Assembly: GCA_039812375.1 (NCBI GenBank)
Contig: JBDIAO010000002.1
Span: 1-64,000 of the forward strand
Length of the DNA stretch: 64,000 bases
Direction: 5' to 3'
Source: JAGOME01 sp039812375
GTDB taxonomy: Bacteria > Actinomycetota > Actinomycetes > Actinomycetales > Dermatophilaceae
A model generated the notes under the pieces. The model was not told where the DNA came from. It did not search any database and was given only the letters and a program-made list of their open reading frames with translations. The position numbers and the translations under genes are program-made. This document shows, one piece after another, positions 25,683 to 33,927 of this stretch. The first letter of the stretch is position 1; the number at the start of each line of letters is the position of its first letter.

Positions 25683-27386
25683 TCAGTAGTCTGCAGACAG
25701 CTCGCCAGGGCCGGCAGACTCCAGGCTCTCATCGTCCAGACCGTAGAACTCCTCGATCGCGAGCACGAGTCGCTCTCGGGCTCGACGCAACTCGAGGGCC
25801 TGGCGAGCCAGGACGTCACGTTCGATCGCGCTGGCCAGAGCCGCTAGCCGATACTCCTGCAACGCTTTGACGAGCCACCGAGAGAAGTCGCCCCGCTCCA
25901 GGTGACCCCAGATGATCGTCGAGTCCAGGTCCTTGATGTGCCGGCAGAAGTCGGCGACATTCGTTGCCTGGGCGACCTCGTGTCCCTTGTCGTCGGTGAA
26001 CCGGAACCAGTGGTGTGCTGGCAGGGGCAGCGTCGTGTACTTGTGCCAGTGCCGCACGTGCGGCGTCTGGCGTGGCGCCATAGAGAAAGCCCGGGTACTG
26101 CCGTCAGGCTGGGACAGTAGCGCGATCCGATCCTTCCTCGTCTCCGACCGCCCGACCGCGGTGATCGTCACGTCGATCTGGCTGGCGACATCTGGACGCA
26201 GGTCCTCGGGACGGAATGTCACCAAGAGGAAACCGCGATCGTTGGGACGCAGCAGGCCCTCCATCGCCCCGCCGATCCCGAGCGAGGTGTGTGCCTCATC
26301 GAGGACGACCCAGTGCGGCATACCCCAGGCAGCACGTTCCGCGTCGAGGGCCGGGCCCAGCCCACGGATGACCGAGGCGACGGCGTCGTCATCAAGCCCC
26401 GCGAGGTCGACGATGATCGCGGTGGAGCGGTGCCGGAGCAGCCCGGTGGGTTCGGCTCCGGCGGCCGCGGCCGCCCCGTTGACGGTGACGACACCCGGTA
26501 GGTGGGCCAGCCCCTGGTAGTCGCCCTCGACGTCGAGGACAAGAACGGTGTAGTCCCGCCGCAGCCACCGCTCGATGAGCAGACCCGCAAGGTGGGACTT
26601 GCCGGATCCGGAGGAACCACGGATGAGGACGTTGACCCCGAGTCCTGGGACCCGGACCGGCGAGCCGTCATCAAGGTAGCGACCGATCCGCACCCGGTGC
26701 CGATCCGCGATGACTCGCTCGCTACCGCCGACCACCGGCCCCGCGAGCAGGCCCTGGACCCCGGCCCCGTTCTCGTCGGCGAGAACGAGATCGGCGTGGT
26801 GTTTCACCGAAGGCACCGCGTTGGCGACCGCGACCCCGATCTCTGCGGCATCGAGGAGGGCTAGATCATTCTCGGCGTCCCCGGCCGCGAGGACGTTGTG
26901 CGGCGACAGGCCCAGCTCGCGCAGCACGCGGCGCAGCCCGGTCCCTTTGGAGACGCCTGCGGGCAGCACCATGGAGCGACCGCGGTTGCGGATCACCTGG
27001 GCATCGAGCCCGAGCTCACCGATGACGTCGTTGACGATGACGACGTCATCGGTGGCGACGTCGACGAGCACGGCCCCCACCGTGCAGTCGACCCCACGCG
27101 CGCGCAGGACGGCCACGAGCTCCGGATCGACCGGGCTGGCCAGGTGGCGCTCCTCCCCGTCGACGTCGAGGACGGCACCGTTCTCCAGGACGACTCCGTC
27201 GAAGGACGCTCGCAGGTTGGGGAACTGGGCGTCGAGCAACTCACCAGTGCGACCAGTGACGAGGATCATGAGGAGCCCACGAGAACGCGCTGCGGCGATC
27301 GCCGCGCGGGTCGTCTCGGACATCTGGTTGTTGTGCGCGAGAGTCCCGTCGAGGTCCATGGCCACGGCCCTGATCAATCCGCCCAT
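25683..27386 (-). CDS. HAD-IIB phosphatase fused to a HerA-like P-loop ATPase
   Basis: A 567-aa two-part protein. Residues 1-215 are a Cof-type HAD phosphatase with all four motifs: DLDGT (D11, D13), VTGR (T44), K147 in GVSKGTG and GDAENDLALL (D170, D174). Residues about 225-460 are a HerA/DUF87-like ATPase with Walker A GSSGSGKS (257-264), VLVLDVEGDY and Walker B VVLDEAH (D363, E364). Residues 460-567 are a helical tail with no domain I recognise. The ATG follows a strong AAGGAGGG. It is monocistronic as far as visible. The substrate and the role of the ATPase are unknown. Confidence 0.8.
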   Translation of the reverse strand: MGGLIRAVAMDLDGTLAHNNQMSETTRAAIAAARSRGLLMILVTGRTGELLDAQFPNLRASFDGVVLENGAVLDVDGEERHLASPVDPELVAVLRARGVDCTVGAVLVDVATDDVVIVNDVIGELGLDAQVIRNRGRSMVLPAGVSKGTGLRRVLRELGLSPHNVLAAGDAENDLALLDAAEIGVAVANAVPSVKHHADLVLADENGAGVQGLLAGPVVGGSERVIADRHRVRIGRYLDDGSPVRVPGLGVNVLIRGSSGSGKSHLAGLLIERWLRRDYTVLVLDVEGDYQGLAHLPGVVTVNGAAAAAGAEPTGLLRHRSTAIIVDLAGLDDDAVASVIRGLGPALDAERAAWGMPHWVVLDEAHTSLGIGGAMEGLLRPNDRGFLLVTFRPEDLRPDVASQIDVTITAVGRSETRKDRIALLSQPDGSTRAFSMAPRQTPHVRHWHKYTTLPLPAHHWFRFTDDKGHEVAQATNVADFCRHIKDLDSTIIWGHLERGDFSRWLVKALQEYRLAALASAIERDVLARQALELRRARERLVLAIEEFYGLDDESLESAGPGELSADY

Positions 27387-27687
27387 GCCGCCCTCCTTAC
27401 TCGTGGCGTGCTCCGACACCCGGCGCGTCGGTGCGCGGAAGCAGCCGGCAATGGGGCCCGTCGGCAGCGCTGAGGCCGCTGGACCATGCACTCGGCTGCC
27501 GGGGGCACACTGGGCTCCACCGTATGGCACCGGGTCCGGCTAGGCCCGCAGACGCGCCACCCATTTCCCGGGGACACCCTCGGCTTCCCCGGAGACACCC
27601 TCGGCGCGGCCAGCAAGCCGGGCCGGATGTGCCCGTAGGGATCATCTCGCGGTGCGCGCCCCGTTGCCTCGACGAGCCAGGTGCACC
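27387..27687. other. Intergenic region before the HAD-ATPase gene, with a 20-bp near-repeat
   Basis: These 301 bases contain no convincing gene. A duplicated unit, TTCCCGGGGACACCCTCGGC at 27565-27584 and a one-base-longer variant at 27585-27605, lies in the middle. It resembles but is not the double-hairpin repeat. The HAD-ATPase promoter should be here, but no clear -35/-10 pair is seen. The region is also where the hydroxyproline transcript ends; no strong terminator hairpin was found. Confidence 0.4.
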
Positions 27688-28140
27688 TCAACAGCGCGCC
27701 ACGCTCGCTGTGCCCCGTCCTGGATCGGAGTGGACGCGGGCACGCGTCCACTCACTGGCGACCCGCAGGTCGTCACCGGAGACGAGGACCACTGGCACAG
27801 CCAGTCCGTAGAGCTCATCAGCGACCAGCGCGGCCAGCGCGATGATCGGGTCCGGTCGGGCCACGACGAGGGCGGCTGGCGCCTGACCGGATCGGATGAG
27901 CTCAGCCAGGACCGAGGATGAGGAGCTCGACCCACGCCCCCCGGGGAACACGAGGACCGTCCCGCTGATCCGGAGCCCATGGTCTCGGTGGTGGACGTCG
28001 ATGATGCGGCCGTGGGCGTCGACTCCGCCCCAGAAGGACAGCGGGTCGGCGAGCGCGAGTACCACCCCGACAGCCTCGCCCCGGGTGAGCGGACGGGCCC
28101 GGAGAGAGGGCAGGCCCGCACGTCGCGACTGCTCACCCAT
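27688..28140 (-). CDS. Aconitase X swivel-domain subunit (DUF126), putative cis-3-hydroxyproline dehydratase small subunit
   Basis: A 150-aa protein with the swivelling-domain signature EAVGVVLALADPLSFWGGVD, followed by IIDVHHRDHG, LVFPGGRGSSSSSSVLAEL and the ALVVARPDPIIALAALVADELYG helix. The seven-residue SSSSSS-V loop region is characteristic of DUF126. The ATG at 28140 overlaps the large-subunit stop by eight bases, indicating coupled translation and a heterodimer. Bacterial aconitase X enzymes dehydrate cis-3-hydroxy-L-proline; the archaeal ones act on mevalonate 5-phosphate. The neighbours support the hydroxyproline role. Confidence 0.88.
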   Translation of the reverse strand: MGEQSRRAGLPSLRARPLTRGEAVGVVLALADPLSFWGGVDAHGRIIDVHHRDHGLRISGTVLVFPGGRGSSSSSSVLAELIRSGQAPAALVVARPDPIIALAALVADELYGLAVPVVLVSGDDLRVASEWTRARVHSDPGRGTASVARC

Positions 28141-29419
28141 CGAGCACCACTCGACCGGCTGCCGCGGCTGCCACGCATTCGCGCAGTGTCGCCAGGACGA
28201 CATCCACACCGATGTTGCCGGGGGCGTAGTGGGCCCACTTCCCCGACGTCGTCATGACCACCCGGACGTCGGAGGCGAACACAGGTGTGACATAAGTGCA
28301 CGTGTCGACGACGAACCGGAAACCGGCAGCCTCGACGACGTCGACCGCACCGGCTGCCCGGGCGATCTGGAACACGCCGCGCGACGTGGTGACGACGGCG
28401 TCGATCCCCCGGGCAACGGTGAGCCCGGTGCGTGCGAGTTCAGCAGCCAGAGCGTGGATCTCCGCGAGCGAGGCATGGGGTGTGCCCAGGCTCACCGCGT
28501 CGAGCCGGTCCCCGACCGCGGTGCACAGCTCCGCGCGAGCTCCGGCCAGGTCTGCGTCACTCACGTGCACGACCGGGGCACCCGGTATCGCGCACGCGGC
28601 CAGCGACGGTGCCTCCGGGGTAACCCCAACGACGTGGACCATCCCGACCGCCCCGGACGAGGCCGCTGCCGCCCCCAACGCCTTGAGCGCGTCCTCGCTC
28701 ACGTCGGGATGTGCCCCGACCAGCGCCGGCAGCCTCCCCTGCACTATCGACCCGACGAGGTACCCGAGCACACCCCACCACATCTGGTCGGCCAGACGCT
28801 CCGAGGAGACCCCGGTGATGTCGACGACGAGGGTGGCCACCCGCTCCTCGTCGAGGTGCAACCCCGCGAGCGGAGCGCGGCCGGTCACCGCCGCGCAGAC
28901 ATCGAGGAAGTCGCCGTACCGATCGGTTCGCGCCCCGAGGACGGAGTTGGCAAAGACGATGGCGTTGGACTCCGCCCAGGCAACATGCTCGCCCAGGCCC
29001 GGACGCGCCCCGACCTGGTAGGGCGCGCAGGTCCACGTCGGGGAGGCACCGAGGGCGGCATACGCATCCATCAGGGCCCGGCCAGCGGTGAGGACGTCGG
29101 GGAACCGCGGGTCAGCGTGGACGGCGGCGGGGTGCAGCAGGTCCAGCGAGCCGACGTTGAGAGTGGTGGGCACCCGCACCCGAGCCCCGAGTTCGACGAG
29201 GCGCTGCGCGAAGTCGAGTCCGGCCCGACCGTGATACAGGCAGGAGTCGATGTGGGCGCCGCTCACGTCGACGAGTCGGCGAGCCCCCCTCACCCGGGCC
29301 AGGCCGGTGACGATGCGCATGGCCATCGCCACACCAGCACCATCGGCCCCCGCAAGCATGTCCTGCTCCTGCGGGGTGAGCACGAGCTCCGAGTGCGCAC
29401 CGGTGTCACTCACGCCCAC
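28133..29419 (-). CDS. Aconitase X catalytic subunit (DUF521), putative cis-3-hydroxy-L-proline dehydratase
   Basis: A 428-aa iron-sulfur enzyme of the aconitase superfamily. Recognisable segments are SGAHIDSCLYHG near residue 53, WAESNAIVFANSVLGARTDR near 147, and the C-terminal FVVDTCTYVTPVF and TSGKWAHYAPGNIG. With the small subunit it should convert cis-3-hydroxy-L-proline to a pyrroline-2-carboxylate, which is then reduced to proline by an enzyme not seen here. It starts with GTG immediately after the gntR stop, so the genes are co-transcribed. Confidence 0.88.
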   Translation of the reverse strand: MGVSDTGAHSELVLTPQEQDMLAGADGAGVAMAMRIVTGLARVRGARRLVDVSGAHIDSCLYHGRAGLDFAQRLVELGARVRVPTTLNVGSLDLLHPAAVHADPRFPDVLTAGRALMDAYAALGASPTWTCAPYQVGARPGLGEHVAWAESNAIVFANSVLGARTDRYGDFLDVCAAVTGRAPLAGLHLDEERVATLVVDITGVSSERLADQMWWGVLGYLVGSIVQGRLPALVGAHPDVSEDALKALGAAAASSGAVGMVHVVGVTPEAPSLAACAIPGAPVVHVSDADLAGARAELCTAVGDRLDAVSLGTPHASLAEIHALAAELARTGLTVARGIDAVVTTSRGVFQIARAAGAVDVVEAAGFRFVVDTCTYVTPVFASDVRVVMTTSGKWAHYAPGNIGVDVVLATLRECVAAAAAGRVVLDG

Positions 29420-30178
29420 TCACGCCCGCTCGGCCCGTCCGGCCCACACCGAACGCACGTGCCCGATGTGCTGGGCGACGAGCCGGCGCATCCCGGCCTC
29501 GTCTCGAGCCAGCGCTGCGTCGACCATCTGGTCGTGCTCGGCACACAGCCGGACCAGCAGCCCGCTGGCGCGCAGTGCGTCCAGGCCGTAGAGGCGGGAG
29601 CGGGAACGCAGGTCCCGCACGACGGCGACCACGTGGGCGTTGCCGTGCAGGGCGAGGAAGCGCAGGTGGAACTCGGTGTCGTCCTCGATGTAGCCGACGA
29701 GATCACCACGCTGGGCAGCAGCGGTGATGCTGCGAGCCAGTGGACGCAGCGCGTGAACCTGGGCTGCAACGGCGGCATCGCAGCCGGCTGCCACGTATCC
29801 CATGACCGGGACCTCGATGAGCAGGCGCAGCTCGGCCATCGCGTCGAGCTCGGCGTCGCCGAGCTCGGTGACCCGGAATCCCTTGTTTCGGACGACCTCG
29901 ACGAGGCCCTCATTGACAAGGTCGAGCATCGCCTCACGGACCGGGGTCGCCGACACCCCGAACTCGGCGGCCAGCCGGGGAGCGGAGTAGAGGACACCGG
30001 GGCGCATCCGTCCGGTGACGAGCTGCGCCCGAAGCACATCCGCCACCCGGGCGCGCAGGCTCTCCCGGCCCCGGTAGCTGGGCAAGTCGAGATCGCCGAT
30101 GTCGTCGGTCGACGCCGCCCGATCGGTGGTCATCGGATCGGTGATCATCGGATCGGTGATCATCGGCTCGCGGCTCAT
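29420..30178 (-). CDS. GntR/FadR-type (FCD) transcriptional regulator of the hydroxyproline cluster
   Basis: A 252-aa regulator. A winged helix-turn-helix occupies about residues 38-105 (LAAEFGVSATPVREAMLDLVNEGLV), followed by an all-helical FCD effector domain with candidate metal ligands in TEFHLRFLALHGN and ARDEAGMRRLVAQHI. Family regulators usually repress catabolic genes until an organic acid binds. Position inside the operon implies control of hydroxyproline use. The start is ambiguous: a 15-bp DNA repeat gives four in-frame ATGs (EPMITDPMITDPMTTD). Confidence 0.88.
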   Translation of the reverse strand: MSREPMITDPMITDPMTTDRAASTDDIGDLDLPSYRGRESLRARVADVLRAQLVTGRMRPGVLYSAPRLAAEFGVSATPVREAMLDLVNEGLVEVVRNKGFRVTELGDAELDAMAELRLLIEVPVMGYVAAGCDAAVAAQVHALRPLARSITAAAQRGDLVGYIEDDTEFHLRFLALHGNAHVVAVVRDLRSRSRLYGLDALRASGLLVRLCAEHDQMVDAALARDEAGMRRLVAQHIGHVRSVWAGRAERA

Positions 30179-30180
30179 CG
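30121..30180. repeat. 15-bp tandem repeat over the gntR start
   Basis: GATCGGTGATCATCG occurs at 30136-30150 and 30151-30165, with a one-base variant at 30121-30135 and a diverged fourth unit to 30180. Each unit carries an ATG in frame on the minus strand, and the two central units carry the palindrome TGATCA. It could vary the N-terminus or serve as an autoregulatory site. Confidence 0.85.
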
Positions 30181-30193
30181 GGGGCGCCTGCGA

Positions 30194-31210
30194 TTAGCGC
30201 AGGACGAACCCGGGGGTCAGCGGGTCCGCAGGGTCGACGGTGAAGGTGGCCGAGCCGGTCCGGTATGCCGTGCCGGTCACCTCCGGCACGACAGCGTCGT
30301 GACCATCGGCCCACACCCGGTCAGTGACCCGCGCACGGAACGTGGAGCCGACGATGGACTCGTGGAGGAGGACGTCGCCGTCCCCCAGCTCCCCGGAGGC
30401 CGCCAGGAGCGCCACCCGGGCACTGGTCCCGGAGCCACACGGAGAGCGGTCCACCTCCCCATCGGCGAAGACAGTGCAGTTGCGCTGGTGCAAGGGATCC
30501 CCGGACGACCCGGGGGCGGTGAAGATCGTGCCGTAGATCCCGGACAGGCGCTGGTCGCTCGGATGCTCGGCCGCACCAGCAGCGTTGAGCGTGTCCCGGA
30601 TCTGACGGCCGGCACCGATGAGCCCGGTGTAGTTACCGGGAGTGACCTCGAGGCCGACTGCGGCGGCCGGGAGGACGGCATACATCGCCCCGCCGAAGGC
30701 GATGTCGACATTGACCTCCCCGTAAGAGGTGCGCACCGGCACCCCTGAGGCGTGCACCCAGGACGGCACGTTGACGAAGGTGACATCAGCGACCGCTCCG
30801 GCGACGAATCGGACCCGGGCCCGGACCCGGCCCGAGGGCACGTCGACGACGAGGTCCCGCTCCCCCATCTCGCACGCCGCGATGATCCCGGCCTCGACGG
30901 CCCATACGCCGAGGGCGATCGTCCCGTGCCCGCACGCGGTGGAGAAGCCGTCCTTGTGCCAGAACAGGACCCCGATGTCTGCGCCCTCGTCGTCCGGGGG
31001 GGTGATGAACCCGCCGTACATGTCGGCGTGCCCCCGGGGCTCGCTACACAGCAGAGCCCGGACCCGTTGCAGGCTCGGGTCGGCCAACGCATGCGCCCGA
31101 CGGTCGGCGACGCTGGCCCCGGGGATCGGGGGCAGCCCGGCGGCGACGATCCGGAAGGGTTCGCCGCCGGTGTGGTAGTCCACGGTGTGATAGGTCTCCA
31201 GCGGGCTCAC
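30194..31210 (-). CDS. Proline racemase-family enzyme A (hydroxyproline epimerase or related)
   Basis: A 338-aa enzyme of the proline racemase / hydroxyproline epimerase family. The two catalytic positions are C93 in STACGHGTIALG and C258 in DRSPCGSGTSAR. Cys/Cys is the racemase/epimerase arrangement; trans-3-hydroxyproline dehydratases have Thr at the second site, although the GFSTACGHG region otherwise recalls them. It differs clearly from enzyme B at 36318, so the pair probably handles different isomers. The GTG start follows livF by ten bases. Exact substrate, 3- or 4-hydroxyproline or proline, is unresolved. Confidence 0.88.
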   Translation of the reverse strand: MSPLETYHTVDYHTGGEPFRIVAAGLPPIPGASVADRRAHALADPSLQRVRALLCSEPRGHADMYGGFITPPDDEGADIGVLFWHKDGFSTACGHGTIALGVWAVEAGIIAACEMGERDLVVDVPSGRVRARVRFVAGAVADVTFVNVPSWVHASGVPVRTSYGEVNVDIAFGGAMYAVLPAAAVGLEVTPGNYTGLIGAGRQIRDTLNAAGAAEHPSDQRLSGIYGTIFTAPGSSGDPLHQRNCTVFADGEVDRSPCGSGTSARVALLAASGELGDGDVLLHESIVGSTFRARVTDRVWADGHDAVVPEVTGTAYRTGSATFTVDPADPLTPGFVLR

Positions 31211-31220
31211 GGCGACGGAC

Positions 31221-31934
31221 TCACTTGCCCAGGTACGCCTCGACGACTTGCGGGTCGTCGGCGAGTTCGGCCGCGGTGCCGGACAGCGTGATCCGGCCCG
31301 AGTCCAGGACGTAGCCGCGATGGGCGATCTTCAGCGCCGCACGGGCATTCTGCTCGATCAGGAGCACGGCGGACCCGGCGGCGTTGATGTCGGCGACGAT
31401 CTCCATGATCTGCGCGACGATGAGCGGTGCCAGCCCCATCGTCGGCTCGTCGAGCATGATGAGCCGCGGGTCGGCGATCATCGCCCGGCCGATCGCGAGC
31501 ATCTGCTGCTCACCACCGGAGAGAGTGCCGCCGTGCTGGGTGCGCCGCTCGGCGAGCCGTGGGAGGAGGTCGTAGACCCTGGTGATCCGCTGGTCGATAA
31601 GCCCCCGATCCTTGACCGTGTAGCCGCCGATGAGGAGGTTTTCTTGCACCGTGAGCCGGGAGAAGATCCGGCGCCCTTCGGGCACCTGGATCACACCGCG
31701 CTCGACGATCGCCCACGGCGTGGCTCGGGTGATGTCCGTGCCGAAGGCGGTGATCGTCCCGGACTGGCCGCGAACGACCCCGGAGATCGTCGAGACCGTC
31801 GTGGACTTGCCGGCCCCGTTGTTGCCGAGCAGGGACACAACTTCACCCTCGCCGATCGACAGGTTGACGTCGGTGAGTGCCTGGACCTTGCCGTAGGCGA
31901 CCGACAGACCGTGCACCTCGAGGACATTACTCAT
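31221..31934 (-). CDS. livF: Hydroxyproline-cluster ABC importer ATPase, LivF type
   Basis: A 237-aa ATPase with Walker A GNNGAGKST, the LivF hallmark QVPEGRRIFSRLTVQENLLIGGY, signature LSGGEQQMLA and Walker B LIMLDEPTMGLAP. The ATG overlaps the livG stop (ATGA). It belongs to a complete LIV-type importer (31221-36088) embedded in the hydroxyproline catabolic genes, so the transported ligand is probably a hydroxyproline or proline derivative; that assignment is by context. Confidence 0.95.
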   Translation of the reverse strand: MSNVLEVHGLSVAYGKVQALTDVNLSIGEGEVVSLLGNNGAGKSTTVSTISGVVRGQSGTITAFGTDITRATPWAIVERGVIQVPEGRRIFSRLTVQENLLIGGYTVKDRGLIDQRITRVYDLLPRLAERRTQHGGTLSGGEQQMLAIGRAMIADPRLIMLDEPTMGLAPLIVAQIMEIVADINAAGSAVLLIEQNARAALKIAHRGYVLDSGRITLSGTAAELADDPQVVEAYLGK

Positions 31935-32806
31935 CGCTCCCCCTCCGTCAGCTGGTCCCCAGCGTCGGCCTCGGCCTGCTCGGCGGCGATCTCCTCGGCC
32001 TGCTCGGCGGCGATCTCGAGTGCGTCAGCGCGTACCTGCTCGTCCTCGACCCCAAGATAGGCCTCAATGACGTCCGGGTTCGTCCGGATCTGCTCGGGCG
32101 TGCCGTCGGCAATCTCCTTGCCGTAGCTCATCACGACGATCCGCTGGGAGACTTCCATGACGAGCCCCATGTCGTGCTCGATGAGGACGACGGCGATGCC
32201 GAGGCCGCTGATCCGCCGGAGCAGCCGCAGGAGGGCTTCCTTCTCGCCGTGGTTCAGCCCGGCCGCGGGTTCGTCGAGCAGGAGCATCCGCGGCTCCCGG
32301 GCCAGCGCCCGGGCGATCTCGACCCGCCGCTGCTCCCCGTAGGGAAGGTTGCGCACCTGGGTGGTGCGGTCCGAGTGCACCCCGACGAAGTCGAGCCAGC
32401 GGTGTGCTTCGTCCGTGGCCATCTGCTCCGAACGGCGATAGCGCGGAGTATGCAGCAGTGCGTCGAAGGCATGTTGCTTCAGGCGCACGTGCATCCCGGC
32501 CCGGACGTTGTCCAGCACGGTGAGGTCCCCGAAGAGCCGCAGGTTCTGGAAAGTCCGGGCGACTCCGGCGGCGGCGATGTTCGCTGGGCGTCCCCCGGTG
32601 ATGTCCTGCCCGAGGAATCGCACCGACCCCGACTGCGGCTTGTAGAAACCGGTGATGCAGTTGAACGCGCTGGTCTTGCCAGCTCCGTTGGGGCCGATGA
32701 CCGCGAGAATCTCGCCCTCACGCACGTCGAAGGTCAGCCCGTCGACGGCCTTGACACCGCCGAAGGCGACGGCGAGATCGCGAGCCTGGAGGATGGCCTC
32801 GGTCAC
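31931..32806 (-). CDS. livG: Hydroxyproline-cluster ABC importer ATPase, LivG type, with acidic repeat tail
   Basis: A 291-aa ATPase. It has Walker A GPNGAGKTSAFN, ARTFQNLRLFGDLTV, the NLPYGEQRRVEIARALA signature region and Walker B MLLLDEPAAGLNHGE. The C-terminal 35 residues extend beyond the family and repeat EIAAEQAE, encoded by a 24-bp tandem duplication at 31971-32018. The GTG start overlaps the livM stop (GTGA). Confidence 0.94.
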   Translation of the reverse strand: MTEAILQARDLAVAFGGVKAVDGLTFDVREGEILAVIGPNGAGKTSAFNCITGFYKPQSGSVRFLGQDITGGRPANIAAAGVARTFQNLRLFGDLTVLDNVRAGMHVRLKQHAFDALLHTPRYRRSEQMATDEAHRWLDFVGVHSDRTTQVRNLPYGEQRRVEIARALAREPRMLLLDEPAAGLNHGEKEALLRLLRRISGLGIAVVLIEHDMGLVMEVSQRIVVMSYGKEIADGTPEQIRTNPDVIEAYLGVEDEQVRADALEIAAEQAEEIAAEQAEADAGDQLTEGER

Positions 32807-33927
32807 GACGCCACCTCCGAACTCGTCCCGCCGCGGCGCTTGGATCGCTTGGCTGCGGGCTCGCCCGGGCTGTGCGGCCAGATCCCCTGCGGGCGGAAGA
32901 GCATGGCGACGATGAGCAGGATGCCGAAGATGAAGTACCGCCAGTTCTCCGCGCCGCGGAGCAATTCCGGGAGCAGCGAGATGATGAAGGCACCGACGAC
33001 GACACCTGGCGTCGAGCCCATCCCACCAAGGACGACGGCCATGAGGATGAGCGCTGACCAGAGGAAGTTGAAGCTTGGTGGCGAGATCGCGGTCTGGTGG
33101 ACGGCGAAGAGGACACCGGCCAGGCCACCGAAGATGGCACCGGTGACGTATGCAGCGAACTTGATCTTGTAGGTGTGGATTCCCATCGCCTCTGCGGCGT
33201 CCTCGTCCTCGCGGACGAAACGCCATGCCCGCCCCAGCCGGCCGCGGCCCAGGCGGGATGACGCGACCACGGCCAGTGCGGCGCAGACCGCGGTAACCCA
33301 GTAGATCGCGACGTCGGAGCGGAAACCGAAATCCCCGAAATCAGGGATGCCGTACAGGCCGTTGGGCCCTCCGGTGATGGTCAGGTTGTTCGCGGTGATC
33401 CGGATGATCTCCCCGAACCCGAGGGTGACGATCGCGAGGTAGTCGCTGCGCAGGCGCAGAGTCGGGGCCCCGATGATCACCCCACCGATACAGGCCATGA
33501 CGACGACCGCGGGCAAAGTGGCCAGGATCGGCCAGCCGAAGGTCGTCGACAGCAGCCCGGAGGTGTAGGCACCGATGGCGAAGAACGCGGCATACCCCAG
33601 ATCGAGCAGGCCGCAGTAGCCGACGACGATATTGAGCCCGACGGCGAGCATGACGAAGATCAGCGCGTCGGTGCCGATCCGCAGAACGTAGGACGTCGAA
33701 TTGACCAGCGGCAGGGCGAGCGCGACGACCACGAGGGCCGTGGCGAACCACGGGCTGGCGATGGCGCGGGAGACGGCAGTCGGACCGGACCGGATCGGTT
33801 GTGGCGGCAGGCCGGTGCCGGCTGCGGCGACGGTCGGGGGCTGGTTCGCCTCGACGGCCCGGACGTAGGCCGAGGCATCGTCGGGGGGCTGGCCCATCGG
33901 TTCCCGGGGCAGGTGCGGATCGCTCAT
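32803..33927 (-). CDS. livM: Hydroxyproline-cluster ABC importer permease, LivM type
   Basis: A 374-aa membrane subunit with a hydrophilic N-terminus of about 55 residues followed by about nine hydrophobic segments. The family motifs AVGLNIVVGYCGLLDLGYAAFFAIGAY (in parts LNIVVGYCGLLDLGY) and LRSDYLAIVTLGFGEI are clear, as is EDEDAAEAMGI. The ATG at 33927 shares one base with the livH stop (TGATG). Length is normal, unlike the long LivM at 17918. Confidence 0.94.
   Translation of the reverse strand: MSDPHLPREPMGQPPDDASAYVRAVEANQPPTVAAAGTGLPPQPIRSGPTAVSRAIASPWFATALVVVALALPLVNSTSYVLRIGTDALIFVMLAVGLNIVVGYCGLLDLGYAAFFAIGAYTSGLLSTTFGWPILATLPAVVVMACIGGVIIGAPTLRLRSDYLAIVTLGFGEIIRITANNLTITGGPNGLYGIPDFGDFGFRSDVAIYWVTAVCAALAVVASSRLGRGRLGRAWRFVREDEDAAEAMGIHTYKIKFAAYVTGAIFGGLAGVLFAVHQTAISPPSFNFLWSALILMAVVLGGMGSTPGVVVGAFIISLLPELLRGAENWRYFIFGILLIVAMLFRPQGIWPHSPGEPAAKRSKRRGGTSSEVAS

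Noticed and set aside
27896..30748. A 950-codon open frame on the plus strand
   Set aside because: It is the shadow of aconitase X, gntR and enzyme A, all with clear family motifs on the minus strand.
30194..31210. Annotation of enzyme A as trans-3-hydroxy-L-proline dehydratase
   Set aside because: The second catalytic position is Cys258, whereas characterised dehydratases have Thr; the sequence supports only a racemase/epimerase-type active site.
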